Assembly: GCF_017654505.1 (NCBI RefSeq)
Contig: NC_054553.1
Coordinates: forward strand, 376,001 to 440,000
Direction: 5' to 3'
Length of the DNA stretch: 64,000 bases
Source: Polyodon spathula
Taxonomy: Eukaryota > Chordata > Actinopteri > Acipenseriformes > Polyodontidae
The notes beneath the pieces are model-generated. The model had not been told where the DNA came from, made no database searches, and saw only the letters and a list, made by a program, of their open reading frames with translations. Within the stretch, counting starts at the first letter, position 1. The number at the start of each line of letters is the position of its first letter. A program made the translations under genes and the position numbers. Positions 47,894 to 60,460 of the stretch are shown in pieces.

Positions 47894-48442
47894 TTTATAG
47901 AAAACCACAAACGTCTTTTGGAACACCAGAGCTCTGCTGCACCTTGCAAATTGTTCCGCACTTGCTAGCTCGCTGTAGGTCTGCTCCGCTGGCATGTAAC
48001 ATACTGTAACAGCCCACAGCGGCAACAAGAGGCATTGTAGCCTTGCCAGTGGAAATCAGGAAGCAACAATTGCACAAGCATAACCACAAAGGATGTACAG
48101 TGCAGAACGAATGGACACCAAATAAACGGACTGAGGCCCTCGGATATGTGGGTGTGTGTGTTTTAGTTGTTTTCCTTCTCTGTGTCATAAGAGATGTCCT
48201 TTAAAGATAGATTCCAGCTCTTTTAAAAGCTGCATCAGGAAAGGCAGTGTGTTAAACACACGCGACCAGGCTTCCCTGCACACTCACTCATGCTATTTCA
48301 TGTGACTGCATAGCCTAGTCCGAAACATGATTAGAATTGATTTATTTATTTTTTTTATCAATTGTTCACATTTTTGTGTACCTACATGAACTTTTTCTTT
48401 TTGATTTTGCATCTTATGGTACACCAGTTTTTCTTTTTTAAT

Positions 48443-48443
48443 G

Positions 48444-48510
<67 letters not shown>

Positions 48511-48515
48511 ACATT
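48443..48515. repeat. (TA)n palindrome
   Basis: Two TA runs flank a central tta and are bordered by aatgttat on the left and ataacatt on the right, so the whole is an inverted repeat able to form a long hairpin. Confidence 0.9.
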
Positions 48516-49780
48516 TAACATTGTACTGAATATCCCAGTATAAGTTCTCATTTTATCTTGTGTTATTATTATTATAATTTTGGTGCACAGCACAGTGCCA
48601 AACGCTAATTGCAGATCTTAATTTAACAATTAATTGCAAACACAATGTGTGCAAATGCTGTGACTGCAGCATTTGGGACGCTGAATTAGGTGCACACTGC
48701 TTGACGTGGATAACAGAGGTCCTGCTCGAAATTAATTGGATTCACAATAACGCCAGTACACTGGTAGTGCACCCTCTGTGACCTGGGGTGACCCTTTGTC
48801 TGAGGTCCCCTGGCCAGGTTTCCTTGCCCTAAAGTGAACGGTGCCACGTGTCTGATTGAATACTCTACACCCACCCTGTCAGATAGCGAGAGTGTGGTCC
48901 CTGCTAGTGAAGAATGAACTGTGCAGCACAGAGCTGCTGTCGCTCGTTTCCAGGGACTCCTAGTTACAGTACTGGCAGCAGCACAAGCACATGGGTGCTA
49001 ATGAGCAGTGCAAGATGCTGGAGCATTCTCCTCTTCATTGCCATGGAAATGGAGCCTTCTTGACTCCGGGGGATAACGGCTCATTCAGGTCTGCAGATGA
49101 GACGCCGCGGTTCAGGCTCTGCGTATCGCCGTTAGTCCTATGGGATTCCCCGGAAATCCTAGAATGAGTAAAGACATCTTATCTAGTGAGATTTCATGCT
49201 TACCTGTCTTTTTTGCGTCTTGCCCAGACATCCCTGGCCAATGTAATTGTTGGCTCATGTCATGCTGACCTTTGTTGTGTCCTAGAGAAACGTGTACAGC
49301 ATGTATCCAGTAATGCAGAGATATTAATATAGGCTGCGATTCGATAATTCAAGTAACAAATAAATACATGAACCACAAAATGCAAATGTTCTCCTTCAAT
49401 TCTGCAATGACAGCAGCATGAAGTGTTATTAAAAGTAGTGTTATATTATTATAAATAGCTGTTTTCTTATAATGAATTATTATAAGCAAATAGTTATTAA
49501 TAATTATAATGGTTTCAATCCATTGTGATTTTTGCACTTGCATGTAAAGATGTAACAAGCATAATGTTACACACAAATAAATCGCACTGTGTCACATCAA
49601 CCCCACACTTTCAAACAGCTGATTTTGACAGTTCAGCGCTGTCATTATTCCACCTTTTTTATTTTCATATTATATGCCAGATCCTTTAGCTGCTAATGCG
49701 CCCGCTCCATGCCATGGCTTCTGGGTGCCTGGAGCTCCGCCTTCCTCGCTGTGTGCGGTGTCGAGCCTGCCTCTGAGCCA

Positions 49781-49980
49781 GCAAAGCAAGCAAGCAAGCA
49801 GGCAGGCAGGCAGTCGGGGCTGTAGCATTCTCTCACTGAGTGTGTCAGCTCAGCTGAACACGTACAGTACAGCTAGTTACTGTTAACAGAACACGCACAC
49901 AGTTGGTGTATATGCGGGCTAGCGCGCACACTTGAGCAGGCACCGGTTCCTTATCTAATTCAGACAGCGGGGGAGCAGTC
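49781..49980 (+). promoter_or_regulatory. Probable aff2 leader and proximal promoter
   Basis: GC-richer stretch directly upstream of the aff2 start codon. It holds a GCAA/GGCA tetranucleotide run at 49785-49813 and no CCG repeat. The transcription start is unknown. Confidence 0.5.
49785..49813. repeat. (CAAG)n(CAGG)n tetranucleotide run
   Basis: Three or four gcaa units followed by three or four ggca units, about 170 bp upstream of the aff2 ATG. Possibly within the 5' leader. Confidence 0.85.
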
Positions 49981-50033
49981 ATGGACCTATTCGAGTTTGA
50001 CTTCTTTAGGGATTGGGAACTGGAGCAACAGTG
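49981..50033 (+). CDS. aff2: AF4/FMR2 family member 2, first coding exon (partial gene)
   Basis: The ATG opens MDLFEFDFFRDWELEQQ plus two bases, followed by a perfect gtaagt donor at 50034. Human AFF2 starts MDLFDFFRDWDLEQQC, so the match covers the whole exon, including the split Cys codon (TG/C). The fish exon has two extra residues (Glu-Phe) after MDLF. AFF2 is a nuclear AF4-family scaffold linked to transcription elongation and RNA processing in neurons; its silencing causes FRAXE intellectual disability in humans. Its position downstream of fmr1 and fmr1nb in the same orientation agrees with the human order. The homology domain and the remaining exons lie beyond the window. Confidence 0.88.
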
Positions 50034-51702
50034 GTAAGTTTAACATTTCCATTGTGTTTAAATATGTGTCTACTGTTTATTTTGTGTGAGGGCTTTGTTA
50101 TGATGAGCCTATGCTTCCCGTCCATGCCATTCTGGCAGCATCCCTCCATCTAGCCGGGTTTGCATTGCCCGCGTGCGCCTGTGTGTGTGCCTAGACGGTT
50201 GTGATGGTCGCAGCTGGTCTGGAGTTTGCTATCTTTTACATGTACATATATGTGCGATTTTTGTTATATACAGTACAGTATTTGTCAGTGGCGTATAAAA
50301 GAGCTTGGAGAAAAGAGAGAGAGATTGAGATGGGGAAACAGTGCCACCTAGTGCTTCATTTGCGGTTTAAGTTGAGTTGAGGTTTTTTTTTGTATTCTTA
50401 TTATTGTGGCTCATGTTTTTAATTTTTTTTTAAGTTGCATACAGTTGATAGCGAGATATTCCTCCACTGTGGTTGGCAGTGTGCCGCTGGCACGCATTCC
50501 CGTCACGCTCTGGGCATTACATTCCTTCGTGGGTTTGTTTTGTGTTGGCACAGATAAAGGTTACAATGTGCGCACCGTGTTTTTCTGCCTTCTGTTGCAC
50601 ATCGTTTGATTGCTCAAAGTGCCTTTCTCAGATAAGACGGCCAATGCAAGTCATGTATGTTCAAGTACACTTTATCTGCCCATCACAGACCACGCTGTCA
50701 AGCCACTGTTTGACTTTCTGTTGCATTTGCATTATTTGAAGTTGACCCGCACTTCAGCGATAGTGCATTGCTGTTGAGATAACACAAAGATAACAATGAA
50801 TATGTACAAAGCTGCCATTTGTAACCTGTGGGACTTTGTCGTCAAAACAATCCTTTTCAATTGCCTGTCATCATTACAATTCTTCATGTGCGTGTGTGTA
50901 TTTTTAATAGACGCAACACTGTTTCTGTGTTTAGCTGAAAGCTCTTTTTGTTTTGTGCAGTCCACTGCTATGAAGTTTGATGCAGTTCCAATGGGTTATA
51001 ATGTATTGACAATTGATTTATTTCCCTTCTAGAGAATGTTTTTGGTCTGTTTACTGTGGACTACGTTTAAACCAATGCATTCAATGGGACGGGCATCACA
51101 GTGTCAGCAAGGTTTGCACCCCAGTATATTCATGCCCTGATGTATCACAATACACTGTAATGAAACATGCAGCACCTATACAGGAATGCAGGGCTGTATA
51201 AACGCCTCCTGCAGCATTACTTGTTAAACACGTTTAACTGATCAGGCATTGCTTGAATAGTAACTGTCACAGACTGACAGCTTCACAGAATAAGGGTTGA
51301 GGTAAGAGTTATCTGGCTACTGTATATAATACATTGTATTGTCTAGTGATGTCATGTTTATTGATCTTGGATAGATAATGCATTCCTTTCTCTTAACAAT
51401 AGTCGTTGTTATTGTTATGTCAAAAATAATCGCTGGTCTTGTTGACTTTCTAGACACCTGTAATCACAACCCCCACTGGTGGTGAAATGTGGAACTGCTG
51501 GTGGGGGGTATTTGGAATTATCCAGTTCTGGTCATATTCTTTCTCTTGGATCCTCTTATTTTGTTTATTTAATTTGTTTAAGAAAACAAAAAAATTGATT
51601 ATTAATAAGAAAACAAAAATATATATATTTATGAAGAAAATATTTATTAGCTAACGCATGATGTATACCCAGTGTGGTGTTGTTTAAAACATTCAACATA
51701 AA

Positions 51703-51813
51703 TGCCAGGCTGGCAGTTGGTGGTTCAGAATGCTGTGTGTTGTTTTGCACAGCTCTGAGCAGCACACTGCCAGTGCTCTGCTGAAGTGCCAGGCTGGCAG
51801 TTGGTGGTTCAGT
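51703..51813. repeat. 27-bp motif duplicated 84 bp apart
   Basis: tgccaggctggcagttggtg followed by gttcag occurs at 51703 and 51787. Confidence 0.8.
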
Positions 51814-52057
51814 ATTCTTGTTGCATCACAGACCACTTACAGTTGGAGTTATTGTACCAAATGAATCAATAGTTGCTTTTTGAAAATGTGCTTCTGTAAT
51901 CCAGTTGTTATTGCATAGCTAGCAAAGTGTCCTCTGGAAAAGCCTTAAACACTGTAGATGGCTGTATTAATAGAGAGTTTAAAGGTATTTGTGTGTGTGA
52001 CATCAGGACTGAGACAGCCATCTGAATACCAGACCACTCTCTCGTTTCTTCATCATC

Positions 52058-52058
52058 C

Positions 52059-52113
<55 letters not shown>
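52058..52113. repeat. (CT)n microsatellite
   Basis: CT run interrupted once by gtct. Confidence 0.96.
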
Positions 52114-52121
<8 letters not shown>

Positions 52122-52411
52122 GTGCCTTACGGCTACTTAACAATTACTTGGCAGCTCAGCCATTGGCTTCATTTGCCAGACCTGCTCTGAGTATTCAAAC
52201 AGAGGCAGCTCTGGGGAAGCGTTTGCAGGAATGCATGCTAGGAGTATAGCTGTCTAATTAAAACCACTTAGTTTTGCTTGTGCACACCTATTGTCTGTTG
52301 TAGATTCTACATGTCGAATAACAAAGGATCTCTTCTGAGGTCAGTGATCGAGAGACTGAGGAGGCAGTCGAGACTGCAGGCCTCTGTGCTCCCAGGGCTC
52401 AGATACAGCAG

Positions 52412-52481
52412 CAGTGACCGGCCAGGCACTCATTACAGTGACCGGCCAGGCAATCATTACAGTGACTGGCCAGGCAATCGT
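52412..52481. repeat. 24-bp tandem repeat, 3 copies
   Basis: cagtgac(c/t)ggccaggca starts at 52412, 52436 and 52460. Confidence 0.9.
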
Positions 52482-55297
52482 ATGGGCTCGCCTTGATGGT
52501 GAACTCCTGATCAGGAGACCACCCTCCTGAACTACAGGAATTGCAAAATGTTTTACTGCCATGTGAGGCACTGAAGGATGCATTGTACAGTATAGTGGTC
52601 TTTTCAGTTGAAGTGCCAAGAGGTAAAGTCGGTGCCATGCACTATGCTATAGTTAGAGTCTTGCATCATGTTCTTTGCTGTAGTCTTTGCCTTGCTGTGT
52701 GTTCGGCATGGTGAGTTGCTCAAGAGTGTTAGATCTGATATATTTATCACCCCCAAATTGCTGTTTTGCCCCATTGCATATAGCCAGCGTGGACAGGATT
52801 TGTTTGCTTGTCATCATGACGCGTGCAAAGTGCATAACTTCCCTTAAACACACTGTGTTTCCAGGACTGCACACCAGAAAACAAACGCATTACGCATGAA
52901 AGTAGAGGATCGTTTTCTATCATGATTGCTTTCAAGCGGAGGGCATTGTTTGTTACAGGGGTATTGATTTTTATTTGATCAAACTCATGCTACTTTAGGT
53001 GGAACATGTGTTGAGTTTAATAAAATAGAATTTTACAGTTCTGTGAGAAAATAGACTCTGGGTTTGAAAAGAAGTAAATGCACACAATGTGTGTTTCTTT
53101 ATATCTACAGGGCTTACAGTTCATTAATTGCAAAGGTAACGATAGGGAAGGCGCACTCACTGCAGAATAGCCTGTGAACCAAAGACGATGGGTCATATTT
53201 TCTTCCAGTTTTTAAAATGAACTCCTATTTTGTGAAAGGAGAAAAATCCAAGTTAATGTTACAAAAACCGCAGGTAGTGTGTTTTGTTGTATTGCATTAT
53301 ATTACATTACTTCATTATTTGGTTAAGTGTTATTTATTATGCAAAAAACAGGAGTTAGTTCTAAAGTGACAGATCAAAGTGGCTTGCATATTTCAGATAT
53401 TAAAGGTTGACCCTCCCTGGTATTTCATACACATTTAAAATACACAAGAGACTTGCAGGCACTGGCAACAGAGTTTTACACGAAAGAATAAGTAATGTTG
53501 AGTTTTGAAGAATCTGTGAGTAGTAAAAAAAAAAAAAAAGGAAACAAATACTTTAGACATGCAGGGATCTGTTGGTATTGTTTAGTTCTGGGTTCCGCTT
53601 ATTATCTGGTTCTTTGATTCTCATTTGAGCCCCTAAGAGACAGCCAGCTGACCACTTTACACACTGTCCACCAACATGGCAGACTGGTCGCAGGGAATGC
53701 CAGCCTCATTTGTGCTTGGCTTTCAAGGAGGGCGCGGCCCGGCAGCCTGCTGGCACCTCATGCCAGTGCCTTTCGTTTCAGTGCCACTGCTGCTGCCCTG
53801 CCACTGTTCCTCTGCTCTTGGCTTGGGTTTAAGGGCAGCTCTGCCAACTTTACTGTCCCAAGGCTTATTTGAACTTTTGCCGAAGCGGCCGAATGCTGCT
53901 GAATGACAGAGCTGGGATGATGCACCGGGAAGGGGAGGCCTTGCTGGTTTTCTGTCCTTCGCTCAGCCGTTCTGCTAACAGGAGCATTCGGAGGAACAGA
54001 CCTTCCTAGATGTGGGTGGCACAGCCCCTCTAAGGAAATCTCAGCTGTCTGGGGACTGGAGTGAAATACTGTCTGTATACTGTGTAATATTCAGTTACAT
54101 GCTTTTGTGCTGCACTCACAATATTATTGATATTTTTATACTAAGGGAACTTCTTTGTGATGAAAGTGTGACAAAGTAAAACAGTTTATATGCACAGGAC
54201 CCGGTCTTCTTTTTTCATTTCTTTCTTCACAGTGCTCAACGTTTGTGAGCGATTTCCAGTTGCAGCCCCGCGCCTGTTTCTCTGGCTAATGTCACTCCTT
54301 GAGTGCGGAAGAGTGGCTCAACGCAGCACTCGGAGAGGCAGCTGAGCCAAGGAGGATCAGGGAGAGCCCTTGCCGGTGCTAACCCTGGCACTTCAGCTAA
54401 ACCCTTCCCTGGCATTCTCTGCACCACCACAGTTAATGACAGTGTTAATTACCATCACCCTAACGAGGCCTGCAGTAATTATCTACTGAATTGGAGTTAA
54501 ACAGAGAACAGCCTGAGCAAGCCTGACAGAGCCTTGTCTGCGCAGGGTAATAGATTAAGAAGACATACGCAAACAGAGGCACCTTCCGATGTGACTCAGG
54601 ATTTGGGAGCTGAAAGCAAAGTGTTTAATCCCTGTTATTGTACTCTCCTGGTGTGTGATGCACTGCAATGAATGTGGTGTGCAGTGGAGCAGCCAAATAT
54701 CAGGTGTAGCTTAGCAGCCGGGCTAGACATGCTTCAGGTGATAGGGGCCTGTCCTGAGTTCTCCAGAAATCCTACGCTGAGTAAATCGACTCCGGAACGC
54801 TAGAAGGTCTCATGTCGTGGACTTCTCTTACCAGTTAATCAGTGTGCATCTGCAGCAGGGTCAGCAACAGCAGCACTGCTTGGGTGTTCCAGTCGTGTGT
54901 AAACTGTATATCGGGCTGTACAGTAGTCATGTTTTTTTGTTTGTTGGGCTGTTGCTGTGAAAGAAAAATCCCACCATCATATAGATAATTAAATAAATGT
55001 TCTAGCTCTGTCTTTTGCTTATTTTGACAATGACATTTTGCAGCAATTTGAAAACATCTCTTCCTGGCTAGACTGTGAATATATTGTTGTTCTAACACAA
55101 TGGTCGTATACTGTTATCGCTGGCTCCATTTGGCTTTCTTTACTGTTCCTGTTATGGGAAGGAATATGGAAAAATGAGATTACAGTCCTATTCATAAACA
55201 GCAGACTTTATTTCAAGGTTGCTGTGCAATGGCAGTGTGTTTCTCCTCATTCCTTTTCACAGCATAAAGGGAGCGGCTAGTTCACCATTAGCCCCAT

Positions 55298-55412
55298 TGT
55301 TGGGGTCACACTGTACAGTCTGTGGAGCTCTAGTTCTGTATCCCATGAAGAGCCTGTATAGGTGTTGGGGGCACACTGTACAGTCTGTGGAGCTCTAGTT
55401 CTGTGTCCCATG
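55298..55412. repeat. About 68-bp duplication
   Basis: cacactgtacagtctgtgga, gctctagttctgt and cccatg are repeated twice in tandem. Confidence 0.85.
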
Positions 55413-56702
55413 CACTCGTTCTGTATGCTCTGGCTTCCCAGGAGCTTTAGGGAGATTTGCTTTATTAGTCTTAGTGGGTTAAGTCCCCTGACCCACTTCT
55501 CTCTAGATGGGTGTTGAATGGCAGACCTGATGCGCTCCCTGTGTGAGCCTTTTAATTTCAGTGTGTGATTTATGTATTTCATTGATTCACCTCTCTGTGT
55601 TCTTAGGCATTTCCCATTGTGAAAGATTCAAAGCTGGGTTTCCCTACACATTTGTTTGTGCCGTTACCACAGTATTGATAACAAGAGAAGACTTGGGAAC
55701 TCTGCTTATATATATACACACAGCACTGTTTTGTCGAGCATTTCCTTAATGATTATTTTTTCTTCATTGAGTTATAGCTATATTGTATGTTAACATATTT
55801 TCAATAGAAGATCTTTTATTTACTGTAGCAGCATGGTATCAGAGAACTAGCTGACCATCTGAAGTATTTGAACTCGCATACTGTAAGGGCAAGAAAAGCA
55901 TATTTTATGAAGAAAAACAAACCCTTTTTTAATGACCCCTAATTTACCATAATATAATGCATGACTATATAATTATATAAAGATACCCATTTTGCATGGG
56001 TTATTCTTTTGAAATCGTTCGTTAAAGTTTTGCACAGACATATAGGTATAAAGTAATAGAAAGGTACAGTGGCTGGCAAAAGGTTTTTGATTTGTCACGC
56101 TGTTTTATTTGGCACGCGGTTTTGCACTCCCTGTACGAATGGAAAGCAGGCACTGTGCGGTGGTTGGGTGTGTTTCTAATTCCGAATGGAGCTGAAACGG
56201 AGATTGTCATTAAAAAAGATAATTGAATTACTCCAACTGAATAATATTCTGTGGAAGAAAAATAATTGAAATCCATGAACAATTAATTTTAGTTAGGAAG
56301 CATGAAAGCCTGCAGTCTGGGGCTGCCAAGTTAATAGCTTACCTTAATGTTGTTGAACAATTTAGTTTAGAGCTTCAAAGGGCAGCGGCTGCAGTGACAG
56401 TGGAAGAGCTGCCTGTGTTATGCAGTGGTGAACAGGAGGCATGCAAAACTAGGGGTCTGCCTAATACTGAATTACTCTACTGTAACACTCATCCGCTATC
56501 TTAGTGTTTCGTGACCCAGAGAAGAGTGCTGTTGACACCTGCATTAAGAGACTATCTCTCTGTCACCTGGGCAGTCTTAGGGTTACATTGCACGCTCATC
56601 ACTAGAAGCACTATCACTAAGCACCACAAAGAGGAACTTTTTTATCCCCGCAGGAACAATACAAGGTACATGAAGTGTCTCTAATTTCTGTGTATTTGCA
56701 TA

Positions 56703-56935
56703 GTAGATACTGAGTAAATACACGTGTACTTACACGTTATTATGCATAGTTACAATGTACTTAATGTGTAACATTTTTTGCACAATGTATGTAACCACAC
56801 AATTACAGCAGAAAAGGGTTAGGGTTAGATCTTGCAAAAAGATGTACACATTAAGTACATTGCAGCTATGCATAATAACATTGTAATGATATGTAAGGGT
56901 GCATGTATTGTACACATGTATTTACTCAGTAGCGA
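56703..56935. mobile_element. Long foldback element with (TTAGGG)2 at its centre
   Basis: The left arm tactgagtaaatacacgtgt...ttattatgcatag...caatgtacttaatgtgta matches the reverse complement of the right arm tactgagtaaatacatgtgt...ttattatgcatag...caatgtacttaatgtgta over about 90 bp. The unpaired centre contains gggttagggttag. No coding frame. Structure is that of a non-autonomous MITE; superfamily and target-site duplication not determined. Confidence 0.85.
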
Positions 56936-57216
56936 CTATCACAGTTTTTAGAGACACTTCATCTAAAATTCTGCCGAATACAAAATCTAAGATGCATTAA
57001 GACAGAAGATATAAAGGGCTAGATTCCCAAAGCTATTTATTCAAAATTGTCATTGGCACATTTTCTTCTGAAAGTAAAAAGTAAAACACCAATTTTAAAA
57101 CTCATGTGAAACATCTTCAAGACAAGCCAATGAACTGAATGCACAAGCTGTTTACTTTATTGGGTGCATTTGGGAGTAATCAGCTTCAGAAATGCAGTCC
57201 AAAATGTACAATCTGT

Positions 57217-57752
57217 ATCTTCAGTGACATGCAGTGCACTGTAATCACAATCATGCACAATATCTTCAGTGACATGCAGTGCACTGCAATCACAATCATG
57301 CACAGTATCTTCAGTGACATGCAGTGCACTGCAATCACAATCATGCACAATATCTTCAGTGACATGCAGTGCACTGTAATCACAATCATGCACAATATCT
57401 TCAGTGACATGCAGTGCACTGCAATCACAATCATGCACAATATCTTCAGTGACATGCAGTGCACTGCAATCACAATCATGCACAATATCTTCAGTGACAT
57501 GCAGTGCACTGCAATCACAATCATGCACAATATCTTCAGTGACATGCAGTGCACTGCAATCACAATCATGCACAATATCTTCAGTGACATGCAGTGCACT
57601 GCAATCACAATCATGCACAGTATCTTCAGTGACATGCAGTGCACTGTAATCACAATCATGCACAATATCTTCAGTGACATGCAGTGCACTGTAATCACAA
57701 TCATGCACAATATCTTCTGTGACATGCAGTGCACTATAATTACAATCATGCC
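57217..57752. repeat. 45-bp minisatellite, 12 copies
   Basis: Units begin atcttcagtgacatgcagtg at 57217 and every 45 bp to 57712; the last is partial. Most units contain the perfect 12-bp palindrome gcagtgcactgc; a few have gcactgta instead. Copies differ at one or two positions. Frames of up to 219 codons on both strands result from the 45-bp period and are not genes. Confidence 0.97.
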
Positions 57753-58260
57753 CTGCACATTGGAAATTAATGGAGATTGCCGGCAGGGACCATTTTAACT
57801 GCCAAAAAACCCTTCCGTAATCTCTGATAATTGCCTCTGTGTGGGGTTATCACTGCTTCAGTAATTAATCAAGATACAGCATGCCCACATGTTACTTTCA
57901 CTTTCATAACTGTACAGTTAATACAAGAGGGACAGATATTGAAATCATGTCAGCATGTTTACGCAAAGTAAACGTTGCTTCATTCACAGAAATCCCGCAA
58001 GTCTTGTTGGTGAGAAACATGGTTACTAATTGTGGAGGTTACCTGGCACCTGCAGTAACTGCAGTTTGCTATGAGGAGCTGCTTGTGTGTGTTTGTTAGC
58101 TTATGAACTGGGACACCGACCACTGTTACTGCAATGAAGGTAGGCTTAGGTAACATGAAACCTGCAGTGTCTGTTTCATTTTCCAACAGGTAAAGCACAC
58201 AGTATTATAGGCTGACCAGGCAGCGGCAAAGTGGTCCATTTCATTTATCTACATTAATTC

Positions 58261-58283
58261 ATTCTCTCTCTCTCTCTCTCTCA
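58261..58283. repeat. (TC)n microsatellite
   Basis: Short CT/TC run. Confidence 0.9.
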
Positions 58284-58680
58284 TATACAGATATATTGAA
58301 TCATGTAGTCAGTCTAACAAGTCTGTCATTACTGGGAAAGTGGTCAGTGCCACAGCCAGAGTGGTAGCATTGTGCACACCTGCTGTGCTGAAATATAACC
58401 TTAACCTCTTCCCTTCTCACATCCAGTGCTAGGGGAAATTAAGAGGATTGAACTATCATGTAGAGATGGAGGTTCAGCTTTGATTTCTTTTGCTGTTCAA
58501 TTTGTGTTTTAATTATTATTTTTTTTACATGAATTCTATACTAGTACGAAGACTAGTGAATATTCACTGCACACAGAACAGAACAAATTATTAAACTGGA
58601 AATGAAACTGCGTGAAACCAGTAATAACAGTTATGAGAAGTTTGAAATGCTGTACCTTGAACTTGTTTGAACGTTCAGTA

Positions 58681-58864
58681 CAGATTGCACCCTGCCGCTT
58701 GAGCACAGAGCTCCCGTTCAGGTGAGCAGATTGCACCCTGCCGCTTGAGCACAGAGCTCCCGTTCAGGTGAGCAGATTGCACCCTGCCGCTTGAGCACAG
58801 AGCTCCCGTTCAGGTGAGCAGATTGCACCCTGCCGCTTGAGCACAGAGCTCCCGTTCAGGTGTG
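58681..58864. repeat. 46-bp minisatellite, 4 copies
   Basis: cagattgcaccctgccgctt starts at 58681, 58727, 58773 and 58819. The copies are essentially identical, which points to recent amplification. Confidence 0.95.
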
Positions 58865-59543
58865 GGTAAGGTTCTGCACAAGGGGCAAGACAGCCCTCTT
58901 CAGACGGGCACTGCTGACATGTGAACTAGCATTCCTGTACAGGGTCCCGTTGCATGTGCTGTTAGGAGCCCTGTTAAATCATGTAGAAATGCTCTTATTA
59001 AAAGATGCATTCATTATGCAAATGGGGTGGTAATTAAAAACAAGTGTGTCAGAGGCAGATTGCAGCCTGATTTCTTTTTGTCTAAAACAAGGCCACATTG
59101 AACTGTCACTGATCTTATTCACATCAAGAATGGATTGCCTGTTTCATTGCGGCATGTTTACTGTGCAGTTGTGAGCTATAATTGGTATTGGATGATGGAA
59201 CTGCAGATTCCACTAAGGATTACTTAATAATGTAGTTTCACATTTAAAGCACAAAGCATGATGTGCCAAAACCATAAACAAGATTAGTTCAGCGTGGAGG
59301 TTTTTTTTTCTCTCAGCCGTTTATTCCATAACGTACATGAATTAAGTGCACCGTTCAGTCAATTCCATGCTACACACATGCTTTGCGTTACCAATATACA
59401 TGAGGCAGAATTAGTGGATTGCTTTTCCCACAAGCTGTGAAAGGTTGTGATATATACTGAGCACATTACGTGCAGCTGAGGATGGATACAGATGGTGGGT
59501 CTGCCTGTGAATGAATGAATGCGTCAAACCTTGTTTGTTTCTA

Positions 59544-59731
59544 GAAGTATCACAGCAACGCTGGCTGAGAGATCCAGGGCTGGTTTATTTGAAGTATCAC
59601 GGCAACGCTGGCTGAGAGATCGAGGGCTGGTTTATTTGAAGTATCACGGCAACGCTGGCTGAGAGATCCAGGGCTGGTTTATTTGAAGTATCATGGCAAC
59701 GCTGGCTGAGAGATCCAGGGCTGGTTTATTT
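59544..59731. repeat. 47-bp minisatellite, 4 copies
   Basis: gaagtatcac(g/a)gcaacgctg starts at 59544, 59591, 59638 and 59685, exactly 47 bp apart, with single-base differences. Confidence 0.95.
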
Positions 59732-60391
59732 GGCAGCTGCTGCAATGTGTAGCTTACTGATGCAACACTAATGTCCAATTAATTTGCTGTTTATTATAAT
59801 GTAACATAATGGGATTTTATGGATGCTATTGATTGTAACTTGTTCGCTCTGTGTTAATGGGCCCTTCTTTCATCTATTAAGGCTTAATAACTAGCTTGCT
59901 AACATGTTCATAACTGAGTCTCAGTGCTTGGAATTAGTTCATATGTAGCAACATGTCTGTCATTTTTAGGTAGAAACCCGCACTTAATGATTTTCAACTC
60001 CCAAGGTAATTATTCATAATAATAATAATTTTTTTGAGATAATCGTACTTATTCATTGTTTTTAGACAGCTTACTATAGTAACAAACCATTAGGTTAACA
60101 TATGTTAATGTGTAGGTAATGTACAGTAGTTGTTAACATTGAAATAAAGCGTCGCTGAAACTCCTTTGTTTCGACAGTCAAATGTTGCGACAGGTTGGGT
60201 GAAGACTATGAGATATTAAAGATATTAATGATATGCGGCTGTGTCCACAGTGTCAGTATCTCCAGATGCAATGTAAAGATGAGAAAGGCATTGTGGGCAG
60301 GCGTTTAACATTGGTGTATGTTGTCGTTTGGTCACATTTGGCAAACTGGGTTCAATAAGGGTTTATTGTTATCTATTAAGGTATGACTCCA

Positions 60392-60400
60392 ATATATATA

Positions 60401-60458
<58 letters not shown>
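60392..60458. repeat. (TA)n microsatellite
   Basis: TA run with one tatt interruption. Confidence 0.97.

Positions 60459-60460
<2 letters not shown>

Larger units (their letters stand above)
44689..49780. other. Intergenic DNA upstream of aff2
   Basis: Contains two foldback elements (45990, 46331), ATGC/ATAC, GT and TA simple repeats. No gene recognised. Proximity to aff2 exon 1 makes its distal part a candidate regulatory region. Confidence 0.5.

Noticed and set aside
56057..56120. Second Tc1-type terminal repeat (tacagtggctggcaaaagg)
   Set aside because: The motif resembles the end of Tc1-family elements, but no matching inverted end or transposase fragment was found nearby.
57139..57798. 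219-codon plus-strand frame and 183-190-codon minus-strand frames
   Set aside because: They arise only because the 45-bp minisatellite unit is a multiple of three and lacks stops; there is no independent start, splice or domain support.
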